A DNA stretch of 64,000 nt from Nephromyces sp. MM_2019 (GCA_015657535.1 JADHZB010000723.1:38814-102813); one strand, 5' to 3'; counted from the stretch's first letter, positions 37,301-50,760 are shown. Program-made: numbers and translations. Notes: generated by a model not told the origin, from the sequence alone.

Positions 37301-39019
37301 TCGCTGGAAAACTAGAGTAGGCGCTGTAATTATACAGAGGTAACGCAGTATTTGTGCTACATAGAAATTTTTTTCCATCAGAGCTCTAGGAGCATCACTA
37401 TCGTTGTGAAGTGGTCAAAGTTAGGAGTAAGCGTACAACGGGTGGATATAACACGTTTCATCGAAAATTCTGTCACGTAGTATCGCCCCGGCGGGTTGGA
37501 CTGATCACGTAACAAGGCGTAGTAAACCCATCGCTATGCTGTCATGTGCTCAGAAAAATTTAACCTGTTTACTTGCGAGCAGTGAGAATTGAGTCATTTT
37601 TCAGGCATGTCTCTTCTTAAGTAGCTGCTAAGCACTATGCACATCCTTCACATTAACAAAAATTAGTACTCGCCTCTATTATAAAAGGAAAGGTAAAATA
37701 TATGCAAGATGTCAGTGAAATGAGAGATGTCCAACTTAGTGTACATTTCTTAGATATAGAATAATTTCCTATAAGCTTGCATGGAGCATTCAGCTAAATG
37801 CACCACGGCCACTGAGGGAGTACGTATAGCCTGCATCGTAGTTCGGAGTTTGTGGTTCATGCTTAAAGGTGCACGCTTCAATGTTAGTAATCGTTATATT
37901 TTTTGCATTGCATAGTAGAAACAGTTTTTTTCGTTGAATAAAAAATATATAATCTGAATAGCTAATGACATGGTGGTACTGTGGCAATATATCAATTGGT
38001 CATTTCTTAACCCATAGCGAAACAAGTCTTAAACCAGGACTCCTTACATAAAAGTCTTCAGATGATATTAAGGGCTGCTGATAACAATACAATATTTGTC
38101 CGTTTAAGAATCTTAGGAGTGTCTGTATTTTACTGATATCCCCTTCGTCTTAGGTTATAGTATTCCTTTACTATGTTCAGTTTACTCTCTGCAAATGTGT
38201 CGCTACCAGGACTTTGTTGTTCGCCCCTTCTCAGCACTTTCATAAATCATGTATATCGTACACATGAAAGGAATTATTCCATAAAAGTTTTCACTACTAC
38301 CAGGAAAAAAAACTGATCCGTGTCGGAAAACATCTGTTTACTAGAACAACAAAAATTGTAAGTCACAACTCAGATGAATCTTTACAAACTACTAAGCAAT
38401 CAGTTACCTTTTGCTCAGTATCAGTGTGATGACTTTATTGTCTAGTGTACTAGTATTTGGCATGCTTGGCATCCGTTAATTTATAAGGGTTTTTTTCCCT
38501 CAAACTGAAAGAAATTGCTTCAGCTTAGCGGATAATGTAGATGCTCATGTAACTCAAAAATTCTTCAAAGAAGATTGGGAATATGGTTCTAATCAGAGTA
38601 AAAATGGGTAACGAAGAAATCCTAAAAACACAAATAAAGTAAAATAGAGTAGAATACAAGCAAGAAAAAATTAAACTCAAGTTCAAGCCACTATTTTCGT
38701 GGGCAAAAACTGGGTGATACTTTCTTACAGCCAGGGGGTTATGAAGCACCGTGGTGTATGGGTAGAAAGATAAGCAGGCCGGCTATGTAGTCAATTTCCC
38801 ATTTATCGTTTGAATGCTATCAATGGAAATAGCAAAGAAAAGCTAAACTTTAATTATATAATTGTGAAGAATTAAATTGTAGCCTATGGTTTTTTTTTTT
38901 TACCTCGCCAGGCTATTCCAGCCAGGAAAATAGTAACATAAAACAAAATCTTTTTATCGAGGAAGGTTTAAATCCTGACAGATAATTACATCTGCTAATC
39001 TGCACAGGTGCAAAAAAGC
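31325..39019. other. Intergenic region, divergent LOTUS and MORN genes, no recognised gene
   Basis: About 7.7 kb. Several frames of 60-100 codons have coding-like composition, for example minus 36381-36665, minus 36147-36377, minus 37790-37987, minus 34158-34265 with good splice sites, and both strands at 33640-33822. None matches a family I know and they do not assemble into one phase-consistent gene by eye. A multi-exon gene on the minus strand cannot be excluded. Confidence 0.5.
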
Positions 39020-42000
39020 ATGGGATGCGGTCAGAGTAAGGGGGGGACCGTAGCGCACGATCGATCAGCCAATGCGCACCAAGCAGCAGGTAACACACCG
39101 GCAGAAAGTGGTAATCCCTCTAGTGCCGTCCAAGCTACCGCATCCAACATCATTTCTATGCCGGCATCCTCGGCCAAACCCCCCCCTGGAGGAAAGGGTG
39201 CCACCCCGAAACCCGGGGGTGCTCCTACAAATTTGAAGGATATCCCGGGTACTCCAACTGCACGAGGCAGGATACTCCGTCCCGCCGTTACTCTTCTATC
39301 TGGAGCAATCTATACAGGAGAGTGGAAGGTCATTCATAAATACACCCTGTGGGGAGGCAAGCTATCGATGTCCAAGAGTGGTCATTTTGTTTTTACCAAA
39401 TGAAGCCGACGCCCTATGTGCTTACTTTATCTATACACACATTAATCTAGGAGTGACGAAGTTTAATAATACTACATTAGAATGTCACATTTATTCTTAA
39501 TATCTTGTTTTCTAAGGAGTTTTTTACAATAGCTAGGTTATGACTGTGCTCTTGCATTTAATTTTTGTGGTAGTGTGTAGGAAGGTTGAAAGTGCACCCT
39601 CAGGATCATCAAGCGGCTTCAGCGGATATTCGGAATTTCGTATCAAAGCTCGTTGCCTATACCTAAATTATATTATTATTTAAGATATTAATTTTGCAAT
39701 GGGACTATGTGAAGACATTATGCATACTTTATATAAAGTCCTGCAACATATCTTTGTATCAAACTCGATAAGGCTATATTCCTCTTTTCATAGGATGCTC
39801 AACTAGACGGGCACGGAGAATTAGTATACGCAGATGCAAGTTCCTACAAGGGGCAATTCAATCAAAATACCATTCAAGGTAAGCCTGATTATTTTTGTTT
39901 AAGAAAAGTAAAGGAACAAAAAGCACACATAAAAGCAAAAAAAATTAAAGCAGAGGAGGAATTTGAGTTTCCCATAACTCAGGGAATTGCAAAGCTGAAT
40001 TAAAAGTTAGCGTATCTCGCAACTTTTTTGATTTTGATTGCCTCATAAAAACAAATACTTAACCTTTGTATAGGCAAATAATAGGAAGCAAGCGATCATG
40101 CTTTAGGATGACCGTGATCACGAATATCATTCTCCTGTGTTAAGGTCGATATCTTCTATTTGGAAAATTTTCTTGAAATTCGCTGCATGGGCAATGTACA
40201 TATTTTTTAATTTGCTTGCCGCAAGCTGGACTGGCATGCATTGATGTTTCTCCACGTGAATGTTCTGGAGTAGGCATACCAGTTTTTATAAGATTTTCAA
40301 AGATTAATAAACATCTGATCTGGTGTTATAATGCAGCACGCAAAATTACTCTAAGAGATATGCTCGTAATTTTTGTTAGTATGGTACGTGAAAGCAGATT
40401 TAACCAGATGGATAGGACTCTTTCAAGAAAAAAAGCAGTGGCTGCAAAGATTTTAGCATGCATCCAGCAATCTACATATTCTTTTGTGTCTGAGTTATTT
40501 AATGACGCAGAAAGCTGTACTGGTTTCGCCGCTAAATCAGAGTAAATCATTGCTAGCATCCTACGCGGTAATAGCACCATCTGCATGTGGCTCATATGGT
40601 ACAAAACGAAATATTTGGCTGTGGTTAGGGTATGAAAGAGCGGCAATACAGCTTCATCTCAGAGCATTACTGGTGAAAATGCATCCATTTTAAGCTAGAT
40701 GGCGCATTAGGCTTAATGATTGTAGCTACTATCACAATGAAATTTACCGCTAATTCCAGCAAGCCTTCAATGCACGCTATAAGATTCGGTATCGTAGCCA
40801 AATATGTATCCAGACCAAATTTTTTCTTACTATCACAGGAAATGGAACTTGGGAAGATAGTGAAGGTAACTCGTACACCGGCGAGTGGAAGAATAATCAG
40901 ATCAATGGAGAGGGAACATTCTACCACGCTGATGGTTCACAGTGAGTCTACTTCGTGTTAGTTTCATGCCACTTGCATGCCTGGTGCCCGCCTCATAGCC
41001 AGGGATATACATAGTGCAATTGCATGGCAACTTTATTAATCGACTTTAAGTATCTTTAAGAGCTTGTACTCGTTCTAACGAATTTGCTTACAGCGAAGTC
41101 TAAAAGAAATGTTTACTGTAGTGACTATGCTGCACTCCAGACCTGCTGGCTTATTCTTAAGTGACTTGAATAAAATAATCTGAATATTGCCACGCGCTTA
41201 AAAGCATTATTTTAAGTTACTGCTGTTATGCTGTGGCGTCACCATCAGGTACCAAGGCCAGTGGAAGAACGACTTGAAACATGGAAAAGGTACCGAGGTA
41301 TGGAGTGATGGCACATCCTACACCGGCACTTTTGCGTAAGTGTCACTGATTTGGACAGCTGCAGTACTCTTAAATATCGCATCGCTTAATCTCACCAACT
41401 CAGAGTAAAGGCACCTCGCAGTCTTTACGTTTCCTTACACAGCCTAGTCTGAGCATGATCCCCTTTGGTGGAACATTTTAGGGACACATATATATGACTG
41501 TACTGCATGCAAGTTACAGACCCGCAGGATTGTGGCCAGCGATGATGAATATATTTGCATTTTCTCTATTCTTATTGCTTATTCAGTGAGGGAGACAAAG
41601 AAGGATTGGGCGTTACAACTTATATCGATGGATCAACTTACGAGGGAGCTTTTCATGAGGATGAAATGTGCGGTGAGTGGCTAGGGTTAGCATTGATACT
41701 TCTTTACTACGTTCGTCAAGTTTTTACTCCTGTAATGTCTCAAATAAATTGTGGCTCTGCTCCACCTCCTCGCACACTACTTGCCACACGTTTAGCACCC
41801 TAAAATTACAAGATCAAATTTTCAGGAGAAGGGGTCTACAAATGGCCTAACGGGCGAGTATACAAGGGCCAATGGAAGGATAGTGAAATGCATGGGAATG
41901 GTATCTTCACTTGGCCACCTAGCACCGGAGAATTTAGCAGGTACGAGGGGCAGTATGTTAACAGCGTTCCGGAAGGTACGGGTTTGCTACTCTACAACGA

Positions 42001-42951
42001 TGGAAGAAAGTACAAGGGAAACTTCAAGGCAGGAAAGAGGCACGGTAAAGGAGAAGAAATTTGGAACTCGGGAATTAGAAAAGGTGAGGAAGGGTGCACA
42101 GACATAGCACAGGTAGCTATACTGCCTCATTTTGGAAAAATATAACTAACAACCCTGAAATGCCAAGGGGATACACATGGTAGGCAGGAAGCTAGGCGGA
42201 AATAGGGTAATGAAATACAAAAAGTCGGGATGCACAAGCCCATATTATCATAAGAAGTAAACCTGCTAAGCAAAATAACTTTTATCAAGTTGGGCAATAG
42301 CTTCACCAAGAACGCATAGAATCCGGAACAGCAGTATATAAAAGTATATTCCTACAAAAGTGAACCAAGTTCTTCAGCAGAAACGAGATGATATTGCATT
42401 GCTCTCGTCAAACAAAGTTTCGGCAGGCTGTAGCCAACAGCCGATAATCCAAGCAAAAATGCTGTCCAGCGCTTGCATGCACATCTAACGGGAGACAGTT
42501 TTCTGCCTAACGTGAACTTATTCATGCGTACTGCTTATCTAAACAGGTGAATGGGAGAAGGGAAAGTTAGTACGCTGGACAGAACAGCCTAAAGCTGAAA
42601 AGGAACAGGGAGATCGTTATCTAAAACCGGCGTACGAGACAACTATATTTTCAGCACCACAAATATACGAGAAAGCGCTTCAGGCAAGTACAAGTACTCT
42701 ACATATGCGCCATACCATACCAGCATCATTAAACCGGTAAATCAACCACAAGCAAACACATAAATCAATCAACCCGCCAGATTCCAATGTGCAGAAAATC
42801 TGTGGTAGATGCTCATGCGAACACGTCTAGAACTCAAGAACTAACGACATGTCTCCCATCTCTACAGAGTGAACAAGCGAAGCACGTGCAACTCAAGCAA
42901 GGCCTGCTCTCGAATACTCATCAGCCCACAGAAAATTCGAGGAAAAAATAG
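39020..42951 (+). CDS. MORN-repeat protein with MGC acylation-type N-terminus, 8 exons
   Basis: Exons: 39020-39328, 39794-39878, 40839-40941, 41249-41335, 41587-41672, 41826-42083, 42547-42683, 42868-42951; 382 residues, all phases consistent. The ATG at 39020 gives MGCGQSK, a typical site for N-myristoylation of Gly2 and palmitoylation of Cys3; this start was preferred over the ATG 12 bases upstream for that reason. Residues about 8-95 are Ala/Pro/Gly/Ser-rich and likely disordered. About nine MORN motifs follow (IYTGEW, SYKGQF, SYTGEW, QYQGQW, SYTGTF, TYEGAF, VYKGQW, RYEGQY, KYKGNF with GxG between). No kinase, SET or other catalytic domain is present, so it is probably a membrane-attached scaffold, as MORN proteins are in many protists. 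The last intron uses a GC donor; without it translation would stop at 42740 after 17 other residues. The donor of exon 1 (GTCATT) is weak. Confidence 0.87.
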
Positions 42952-45096
42952 ACTCCTGGTAATCTAAATGACCAAGGCTATTATTACAGTAAATTGCAAA
43001 TCAGTAAATCAGCTGCGTTATCTTCTTGTTCCCTGAGATAATATACATGCCGAGTAGGGTCATACTAGAGGGAGCAACGCATACCCGTCCCTTCGCAGAA
43101 GATGCGAATCAAGTAGCGCAAGACCCGTTAAGTTTTAGGTGAAAAGGTGCCGCATTTTCCCTCCAACAAAGTTCCTCCATTAATTCACTATATGCTAACA
43201 ATGGAGCACATAATCTGCCTTAATCAAAAAGAACTTCACACAATCCAGAAGCAAGCCTTCCATGAACATAAATAAGGCGGCCCTAGCAGCTAATGTCTAG
43301 CGTTGAGCACATCAGAATTAAAAATTCACAGCAAATTTGTCACCAAGAAGGAATCCAATGAACGACAATTGCAGAGTGCATTAAAAGAACAATAAAAATA
43401 TCCGAATAAGCAAATCAGACGGAAATATTGTGAGTGCAGCACCACAACATTTTTAAACTTGAGACAATATTAGCAGCTTCACGGGACAGTACTCCGCTGC
43501 ATTACCGAAATGGTGCACGACTCCTGATTAGGGGTAAAGTGTTGCTTTTTTCTATCAATTGGAAGCATGTACCCAAAGCACCAGGGCATACGCAGTCACG
43601 TATACAAGCGTATCCTGCCTGTTGGCACCATAAAATAGACATAAACCCACGTACATAAAGATCTTCACAAAGTCAGTCTAGCTAAAATTGAGCTCCATCT
43701 CTAAGCTATGCATGAAAAACAGAGCTCTAGACAGCAATTCGCTGAAGGCCCCTTTATGGGACCACAGCAGACCCCATTATGGGACCACAGCAGACCCCAT
43801 TATACTAGAGACCGAATCACAAAATGTCTTAGGTAATTGCCTAGTAATTCGGAAGCAAGATGTAGATAATGTAGACGAAAAAAATCCTACCGTGTCTAAA
43901 AAAACCTGCCAACGAGAGCCCTAAGGCAATACCGCTAACATAAGTTTACCTCTGTACAACGTACCGCACACTGTACACTCGCCATTGTAGTAAGGCATAC
44001 CTCCCAATCTGCCTTCCAGACACCAGCCACAACGCCTACGTATTCAGGCCACTCGAAAAAAGCGATAGCTCTGGATTAAACAAAAGTAAATCTAGAATAC
44101 ACACATGCTTAATCAAAAATTTTAATACACTACAGCACAACCCTGGTGTCAAACTTCTAACAAGCCAAAGATATGCGTACTTCCAGTATCCACAATGAGC
44201 AATACAATATCGGATGGTACTGGACTTATTACTTGATCAGGGTATCAAGTGTCTCATGTAATATAAGGGAAACGTGGAATGATGGGACAGGAGTTAATAG
44301 CTGAACGATTAACGCGTACAAACTTCCGCAAACTATGGCAACAACTCAGCCAACGAGTTTCGCTTACAAAAACATGCCACAGGGTCCTGCAGAAGTATAC
44401 ATTGTACCCGACAGTATTTTTGCTAGCAGCTCATACATAAATTAGATTGAATTATATCGGCGACTCCGACCAAGCATGTAGATACACACATTTCTGCGCA
44501 CACTTCCATAAAACTTGCACAATAAATGAGTGATTCCATAGGCGTATACATCAGGCCGTAAACTTACCTATTCTTGAAGCAATTACTTTTTTAGCCACGG
44601 AGTGCGTGCGAAAAATAGAGAGTGCCCATTGGGCCCACTTAATAATATCAAATCAAGCAGCACAGCACCCCAACAGTAAAGCGACACCACGTCTTGAACA
44701 CATGCAGAACACAGCATCATAGCAAAAGGGTTTATCCAACACCCAAAGCCGCAAGCAATAAAAACCCCCGCCAAATTTTAGACGTAAACGAGCAGTACCC
44801 TGGCACATCTGCATAATTCCATTACGAAAGAAATGTTAATGCTTTTCACAAACGCCTCGCCCACATCAGAATTACGTCTTCAAAGCAGTAGTTTGTTCAT
44901 ATGGCATATAATAGTTTTCAAACTGAAGCGACTCAGTGATAGCAAACTCTTAATCAAAAAGCAGCATCAAAAAAGAAAATGGAATGCCAGTTTTTCATCT
45001 GATAACAATTTCATTGGCACAATACCCCACAGGGGTAGGCATCTACATCAACATGCTACTCCTCAACAGCATACTGCAAGCAACGTAAAATCACGT
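42952..45096. other. Intergenic region between convergent MORN and eS28 genes
   Basis: About 2.1 kb of low-GC sequence downstream of both genes. No gene recognised. It contains the 23-bp duplication listed at 43754. A hydrophobic frame on the minus strand (44583-44774) has no supporting signals. Confidence 0.6.
43754..43799. repeat. 23-bp exact tandem duplication
   Basis: Two copies of a 23-bp unit beginning ttatgggaccacagcag, starting at 43754 and 43777, followed by the first bases of a third. Confidence 0.95.
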
Positions 45097-45306
45097 TTAG
45101 CGAAGTCTGCGAGCCTCCCTTTCGGTTTCCAGCAGTGCCAAAAGGTCACCCTCTCTAACAGGACCCTTAACATTACGAATGAGGGAACGGGCAGTCTGGC
45201 CGGCAGGTTCGGTACATTGAAATTGAACCTTCACCTGCATTACTCCTCCTCTAGAACCTGTTCGTCCCAAAATCTTCTCAACCTTCGCTAACCTCGGTTG
45301 CTCCAT
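45097..45306 (-). CDS. RPS28: Small-subunit ribosomal protein eS28
   Basis: Component of the cytosolic 40S ribosomal subunit, located near the mRNA exit channel in the head. One uninterrupted exon of 69 residues plus TAA, the length of the human protein. The sequence shows the family pattern throughout: [41 protein letters not shown] and the C-terminal [12 protein letters not shown]. The ATG at 45306 was chosen because eS28 normally begins at or close to this position; a frame extending six codons upstream (to 45321) is open but not conserved. The 152-codon plus-strand ORF covering this gene is its antisense shadow. Confidence 0.95.
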   Translation of the reverse strand: MEQPRLAKVEKILGRTGSRGGVMQVKVQFQCTEPAGQTARSLIRNVKGPVREGDLLALLETEREARRLR

Positions 45307-48300
45307 GATGTTTAAGTTCAAAGCTTAACGTACTTAATAAATACAATAGGAACCGTTTAAAGGGTGGAAGATATAAAACGCTTTGATACAGCTTCAGTTT
45401 GAAGTAAAAAGCAAAGAAGTGGTTGCCGGATTTTTGTGCGGATGCGCGCACTGTGGTAGCATCTAGATCGATGAGCCACATTTCAGGCGGTAACTATGGT
45501 AAAGAAGAGTCGTGGCCTGGGGGCAAACGGTGTGATGTTCACACTGAGAGGAGGACCAAGCCATAGGCTGACTTCCTGTATACGGCCGCTCCCGTACGCC
45601 GGCTTAATGCGGACGTTTAAAGTGAATGTGCGCATATAGGTTACTTTGTGCGGAAGATATACTACTAGCATCAAAGTAAGGGTTCGCACTGTCTGCCGCA
45701 CGTGCCACACTTGCAGGCTTTTGCACGTGAATACGCATTGAGCGAAAAGGGCAATATTTGTACCAAATGTCGCTTGGGCTTGGAATCTTGGATGCGACCC
45801 CACAGCAACCATTGTGTCCTACTCAGGACGTCACATCGAATGATTCATAAAGTCTCACCTTAACCAAGAGTTAGATTTTTGGAAAGGCTGTAGGAAATCA
45901 CAGAGCTGAGTGCAGTTTGTATTGGAAGGGTATTGTGTTAAGCAATTTTGCTAGAAAGTAGCCAAAGAGTGAGAAACTAGCTTTAATCTTGGTACAATAA
46001 TTGGAGTTGTTATCCTTCCAGCGTTGGCTGCACTTCAGAAACCTTTTTGATTTTCCCAGGCTGGCAAGCAACTGCATTGCAGCATTTGCTATGTATTTTT
46101 GGTTTTAACCTGTAGAGCATCCTTGAATAGGTGCTGGATACTTCACGATATAGCTGGCCCACGCGCATAGCGTGGCGAATGAATGCAGCCATGGATATAA
46201 CGGAAGGGCAAATTTACAGTATTGCTCTAACTTCGCAATGATAAGTTATGTCTAGCATTTACTGCAAGTGTTTAACTTTATAAGTCCATGATAAACTCAT
46301 GAAGCATGACTTAAAATTGGATGGAAGCTCGTTGTTCGATCCTTGGGTGATTAGACGTATCCCGCTCTTTTCCCTGTCGGATTGACGAAGATTCATGATG
46401 TCCACGCGTTTGACCCGTTTTAAAATCAATTTTAACTAAGCAATTTGCTGTTGCAAGAAAAGGTATTGCCGAATCCGTATTTCAAATTATTGTATTTCTA
46501 TTGACGGTCCATGTTTTCTGCGCGTGAATTACTAGCTTCTAGCTCGTTATTTTCGCCAAGTGCGCAGTTTGAAGCATCTAGTACTGTCATTGGTAAGCTC
46601 ATCCGGACTCAACATCAATTCTGCAGACTGGCGCGACATTTTTTAATAAATGCTCCTTCGCTGTGGATGGAAGTTAAGCTTGATACCACGCCGGGGAGCC
46701 TGATGCAGCGCTTAATAAACTACTGCGGCATTCTTGAGGAAAGCAAATATCTGATGTAGGCGAAAAATTAGAATACCTTCCAAAGTGGAGTACTCTAAAG
46801 TTCTAATTAGATTAGCCTCCAAAGAGGAGACCTTTAAGGTGTCTATTTTGTTAGGTAGCTATCTAGTTTCGATGCCTTATTTTGCTGACCGTTCCTCTTT
46901 ACTTCATCTTACCGAAATAGGGGCTATGTGCCCTATTTTACCTCAATTACTTTATGTACCTGTTACACGCTATGTTTTCGTAGCCTAAGAATTGCAAGTC
47001 GCATCCTGTAATGCAGCTTGTGCAACCATCAGTCATGATCATGGACCCATTTAACTTCAACGAGATAGGGGTTTCTGAAATTTAATATGATCACTGTGCT
47101 ACGCTTTACCTCCACGCAAGACAATTCTTCAGACACATTATACCAGGGACGACATGCGTTGTAACACTATATACCCAGCTTCGTAGTCTGGTTCACGACT
47201 AGCCATAAATGGTAGCAACACTTGCCTCGGTGCCAAAGGCAAATTATGTAGGCTGCTAGATCTTAGTACATGCCATGCCGTCAGCTATTTATGCCAGAAA
47301 TCCGTAAGCTTCATATATTGTAACGGCATTTGTAAACTCTTCTTTAGAGCTCTATAGCAAGCATCTTCAGAGGATGGTAAGAGCTAATTTTCCGCCTTTT
47401 GTTCTGATAACTGTTTGATAAGCCCTTATTAGTAATTTATGGTGTTTTCATGAATGAAGATGCTATTACCTAAAGAAGCATGTGCTGTATTCTTTTGAAT
47501 GGCAAGCGCTGACTATTCTTCTCAAGACTTTGGGAAAAAGCGAAGTTAAGCCAGAGAGAAGTGAAGATGGTTTGGAGGAGCGTATGCTTAGGAGTTAACA
47601 GGACTGTATAATGATTGTGAGGAGAATTGTTATGAAATTTTGATTGACTGATTTCGTGGCTCAATAGTTTGGATGAGAGTAGGAAGCAGATACATCGTTG
47701 CTTCAACACACTGCGGTGTAGCTGCTTAATGTTGCTTATGCTTGTATAATAATAACTGAATTGCTCATGTATACCAATAGTGGGTGATTGCTTATTTTAC
47801 AGTAGTGTGTTTATGTGCAACTTGTTAAAAGATTACTCTTTAATTGGGTGTCCTCGAAAAGTTCATGCTATATAACTATGTTCAAGAAATATTTGAGGGT
47901 CGCGGAGCTGAAGACGTCGCTGTTTTTGAATCAGATTGCTTGTTCTACTCTGAAAATATGGCACCACACTCTGGGGAGCACTGCTTTTGACATGTGCAAG
48001 AAAAGTAGTTCTGCTTAGCAATTTCCTAGTGTCACTATGGGGCATTCAATGTGTGATTCTTAGATTCATTAGCAAGTGATAATCTTGTTCTTATAAGCAT
48101 GGATGTGGTATGTATAACTGTGCGCGCAGGACATCAACAGCTGGCGTGCTGTGAAAGATTTCCGTTGAGATAATTTTGTTGTGAATTCGCCTGACGAAGA
48201 AGAGACGATGTTTCAAGTCATTCGTTGAGCTGTCCATTTTAATATTGCTAAATCTATTTTATGCGTATTCATACCCCAAAGGTAATTTTAGGTGTAATTA

Positions 48301-48838
48301 GCCTATTGTGATAACATTGTTATTTTTTTTTCTATGCGTGGCTTCCCTTAGCCGATGATTTGGTTTTACTTCTGGGGTATAACCATTTACACTTTCGATT
48401 CCGTAGCAAAATTCGCTTTAGTCTATATTCATGGGATCAAAATGAACAGAGTTTTACACTAAAAGTCCGTTTGTGTTTATTATTTATATTTGGCATAATG
48501 TATGCGTCAGCGCTTGGATTTATTGCTTGCGTCAATTCTCTCGTGTGTAGGTGCTTTCTAAATGATCGTATTTTTTATCGATTCTTTTAAATTAATGCTC
48601 TACTTTCGGGTAGTTTTTTTGGAGATATTATCTTATCTTAGATTTTCCTTTTTATATCTATGTAGACTCTCTACGTTCGTGAGCACAAGTGCAGCTTCTC
48701 AAGCCTTGTGTCAAGTACACCATATTTTTCTCCTCTAGAGTTGATGTGCAGATGATAAAACCCATTTTACCAGATTTTTCAACTTTGGTGTGTAGGAATG
48801 CCAGTTATTTATACTTCTGCGTTATCTTCTGCTTAAGG
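45307..48838. other. Intergenic region between divergent eS28 and IMP3
   Basis: About 3.5 kb. It should hold both promoters. The first 500 bases include a GC-rich open stretch at 45496-45756 discussed as a finding. ORFs at 46511-46759 and 46785-46988 (plus) and a 50-codon frame around 47855-48005 (plus) look mildly coding-like but cannot be assigned. Confidence 0.5.
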
Positions 48839-50760
48839 ATGAGGAAGCTTCGTTTTCACGAGCAGAAGCTTTTGAAGAAGGTCAACTTCTTCGATTGGAA
48901 AAGAACAGATGACACACGGGAGAGCCGAATACTGAGGCGTTATCGCATCCAGGATCGTGAGGACTATACAAAGTTGGTGCTCTAAGATTGCGGCTACGCT
49001 CCTATAGTGACATCAAGTTGCATAATATTTGTATATACTGTGAAGTTTATGCTCATGACTGGTTACGTATGTAGTGCTAATTTATACATTTTTGATAGCT
49101 ATAGAAGTTGTGCTGGCAAGTTTAGGCTAATGCATATATATTATATAGGTTTAATTCTTCCTGCATTGTTGCTGTTTTCACTTAGGTACAACCGCTTAGT
49201 TGGACAGATAACTAAGCTAATCTCCCATCTTAGGAAGCTTCCCAGTGATGATAAAATGAGAATAACCATGAGTGCTTTGCTCCTTGATAAGCTGTACGTA
49301 CTTTGATAAAATCTCTGCTAAGTTGCTATATTGCCATGAAGGGATTGTGTTGAATAAACAATTTTTCAAGTTTAATCTGGCAAATAAATGTGTGTGCCAA
49401 CGCATAAGTTTTTGCATTTGCTTTTATTCGTATTGAGTGAGACCTTGTATGTATGCTGACGAGACATATGTTGTATCTGCAAGCGATTGCGGCATTTTAA
49501 GTAGCATTTTTGCGAAGCTTAATGTTACCGGAGCTTGTGTATTTGCGTTCTCTGAGGGTTCAAATTATAATATATGAATATGAATTTTTTTTTATCCTCC
49601 ATATTTTTTGTGTGGGATTCCGGGCATAGATACAACACCTCTTACAGTGGGTGCTAATGCCTTTTTTGTAGTGCCTTGTACTGCTTGGGTATATTGTTTA
49701 TCTATCCTATGGGAATCGCATTCGTTTGGCGGCTTCTTTTATTCAAACAGTAACCGTGCATATGTAGCGAGCAATGTATACTTATTAGTTTGGGCCTTGA
49801 TTATTAGCTTTATGCATGAGTTTTTTGAAAACTTAGGTATTTCTGATGCAGTGATTTAAAGAGTGCAAAGAATTTTGTTAGGAGCCAAAATTTTTTTGTT
49901 CAATATAGAGTTCAGCTCAGTATATTTGGTATACAATGCATTGAGTTGATTGCTTGTTACCCTCCTCAGTTTATAAACTATATATAGAGATTGATATTTT
50001 ATTTACCACGAAATCCTCATGAGCGTGCCTATGCTATAATGGGTACTTAATATGCAAGGCTCATCTGATTGTTGCAGCATACTACTACTATCCTGCTTTA
50101 CGCATTGCCGTGCGCTATCACTCTCGACTACGTCATGCTACAGCCTTTCACGCTTTTTGCTATTGTACATTTACAGGTACGACATGGGGATTATTTCGAC
50201 TAAGCGAAGCCTTGATGTTGTTGATACACTCTCTGCATCCACTTTCTGCCGGAGAAGGCTTGCTGTTGTTCTTATGCAGGCAAAATTTTGTGAGAATTTG
50301 GAGCAAGCCGTTACTTATATCCAGCAAGGACGTAAGTTTTATCCTGAATCTTTATTGACTCAATCGAAATTTCTATTTCATATCAATTATATGTACAGAT
50401 TCCTAGTTTTTTGGTGATTTGTTGGGTTTTATATATTTCCATATTGCATTCATGTAAGAGCAGAATCGTATATCTTTGTGAACTTTATTGAGGCTGAATT
50501 CTTTCTTCCTGCACGTATCTTGAATATATGCTATAATATTTTAAAGCGCTTGATTTCTTCTTTTTGCTATCTGTGGAGGCATTTTAATTTATATTGCCTG
50601 TTCAGATGTAAGAATTGGACCTGATGTTGTCACTGACCCGGCGTACCATGTTGGAAGAGACTCCGAGGACTACGTTACTTGGGCGGAAGGATCTGCCATA
50701 AAGAGGCATGTCAAGAATTTCAATGATGAGCTCGACGATTTTGAGCTCTTGGGGAACTGA
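48839..50760 (+). CDS. IMP3: U3 snoRNP protein IMP3, 4 exons
   Basis: IMP3 binds U3 snoRNA in the small-subunit processome and helps U3 pair with pre-rRNA in the nucleolus; it is a relative of ribosomal protein uS4. Exons 48839-48972, 49186-49293, 50177-50331 and 50606-50760 join in frame to 183 residues, the length of the yeast protein, ending in TGA. Matches run along the whole length: [48 protein letters not shown] (the start follows an S4-type arrangement), [40 protein letters not shown] (the S4 RNA-binding region) and [16 protein letters not shown]. All splice sites are GT-AG with donors GTTGGT, GTACGT, GTAAGT. The acidic tail ends DDFELLGN, where the yeast protein ends in a similar DDFDF. 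No upstream in-frame ATG is needed. Confidence 0.97.

Noticed and set aside
40216..40545. 109-codon plus frame in MORN intron 2
   Set aside because: The flanking MORN exons splice across it in phase, and it shows no domain or transposon feature.
44833..45291. 152-codon plus frame
   Set aside because: Antisense of the eS28 gene.
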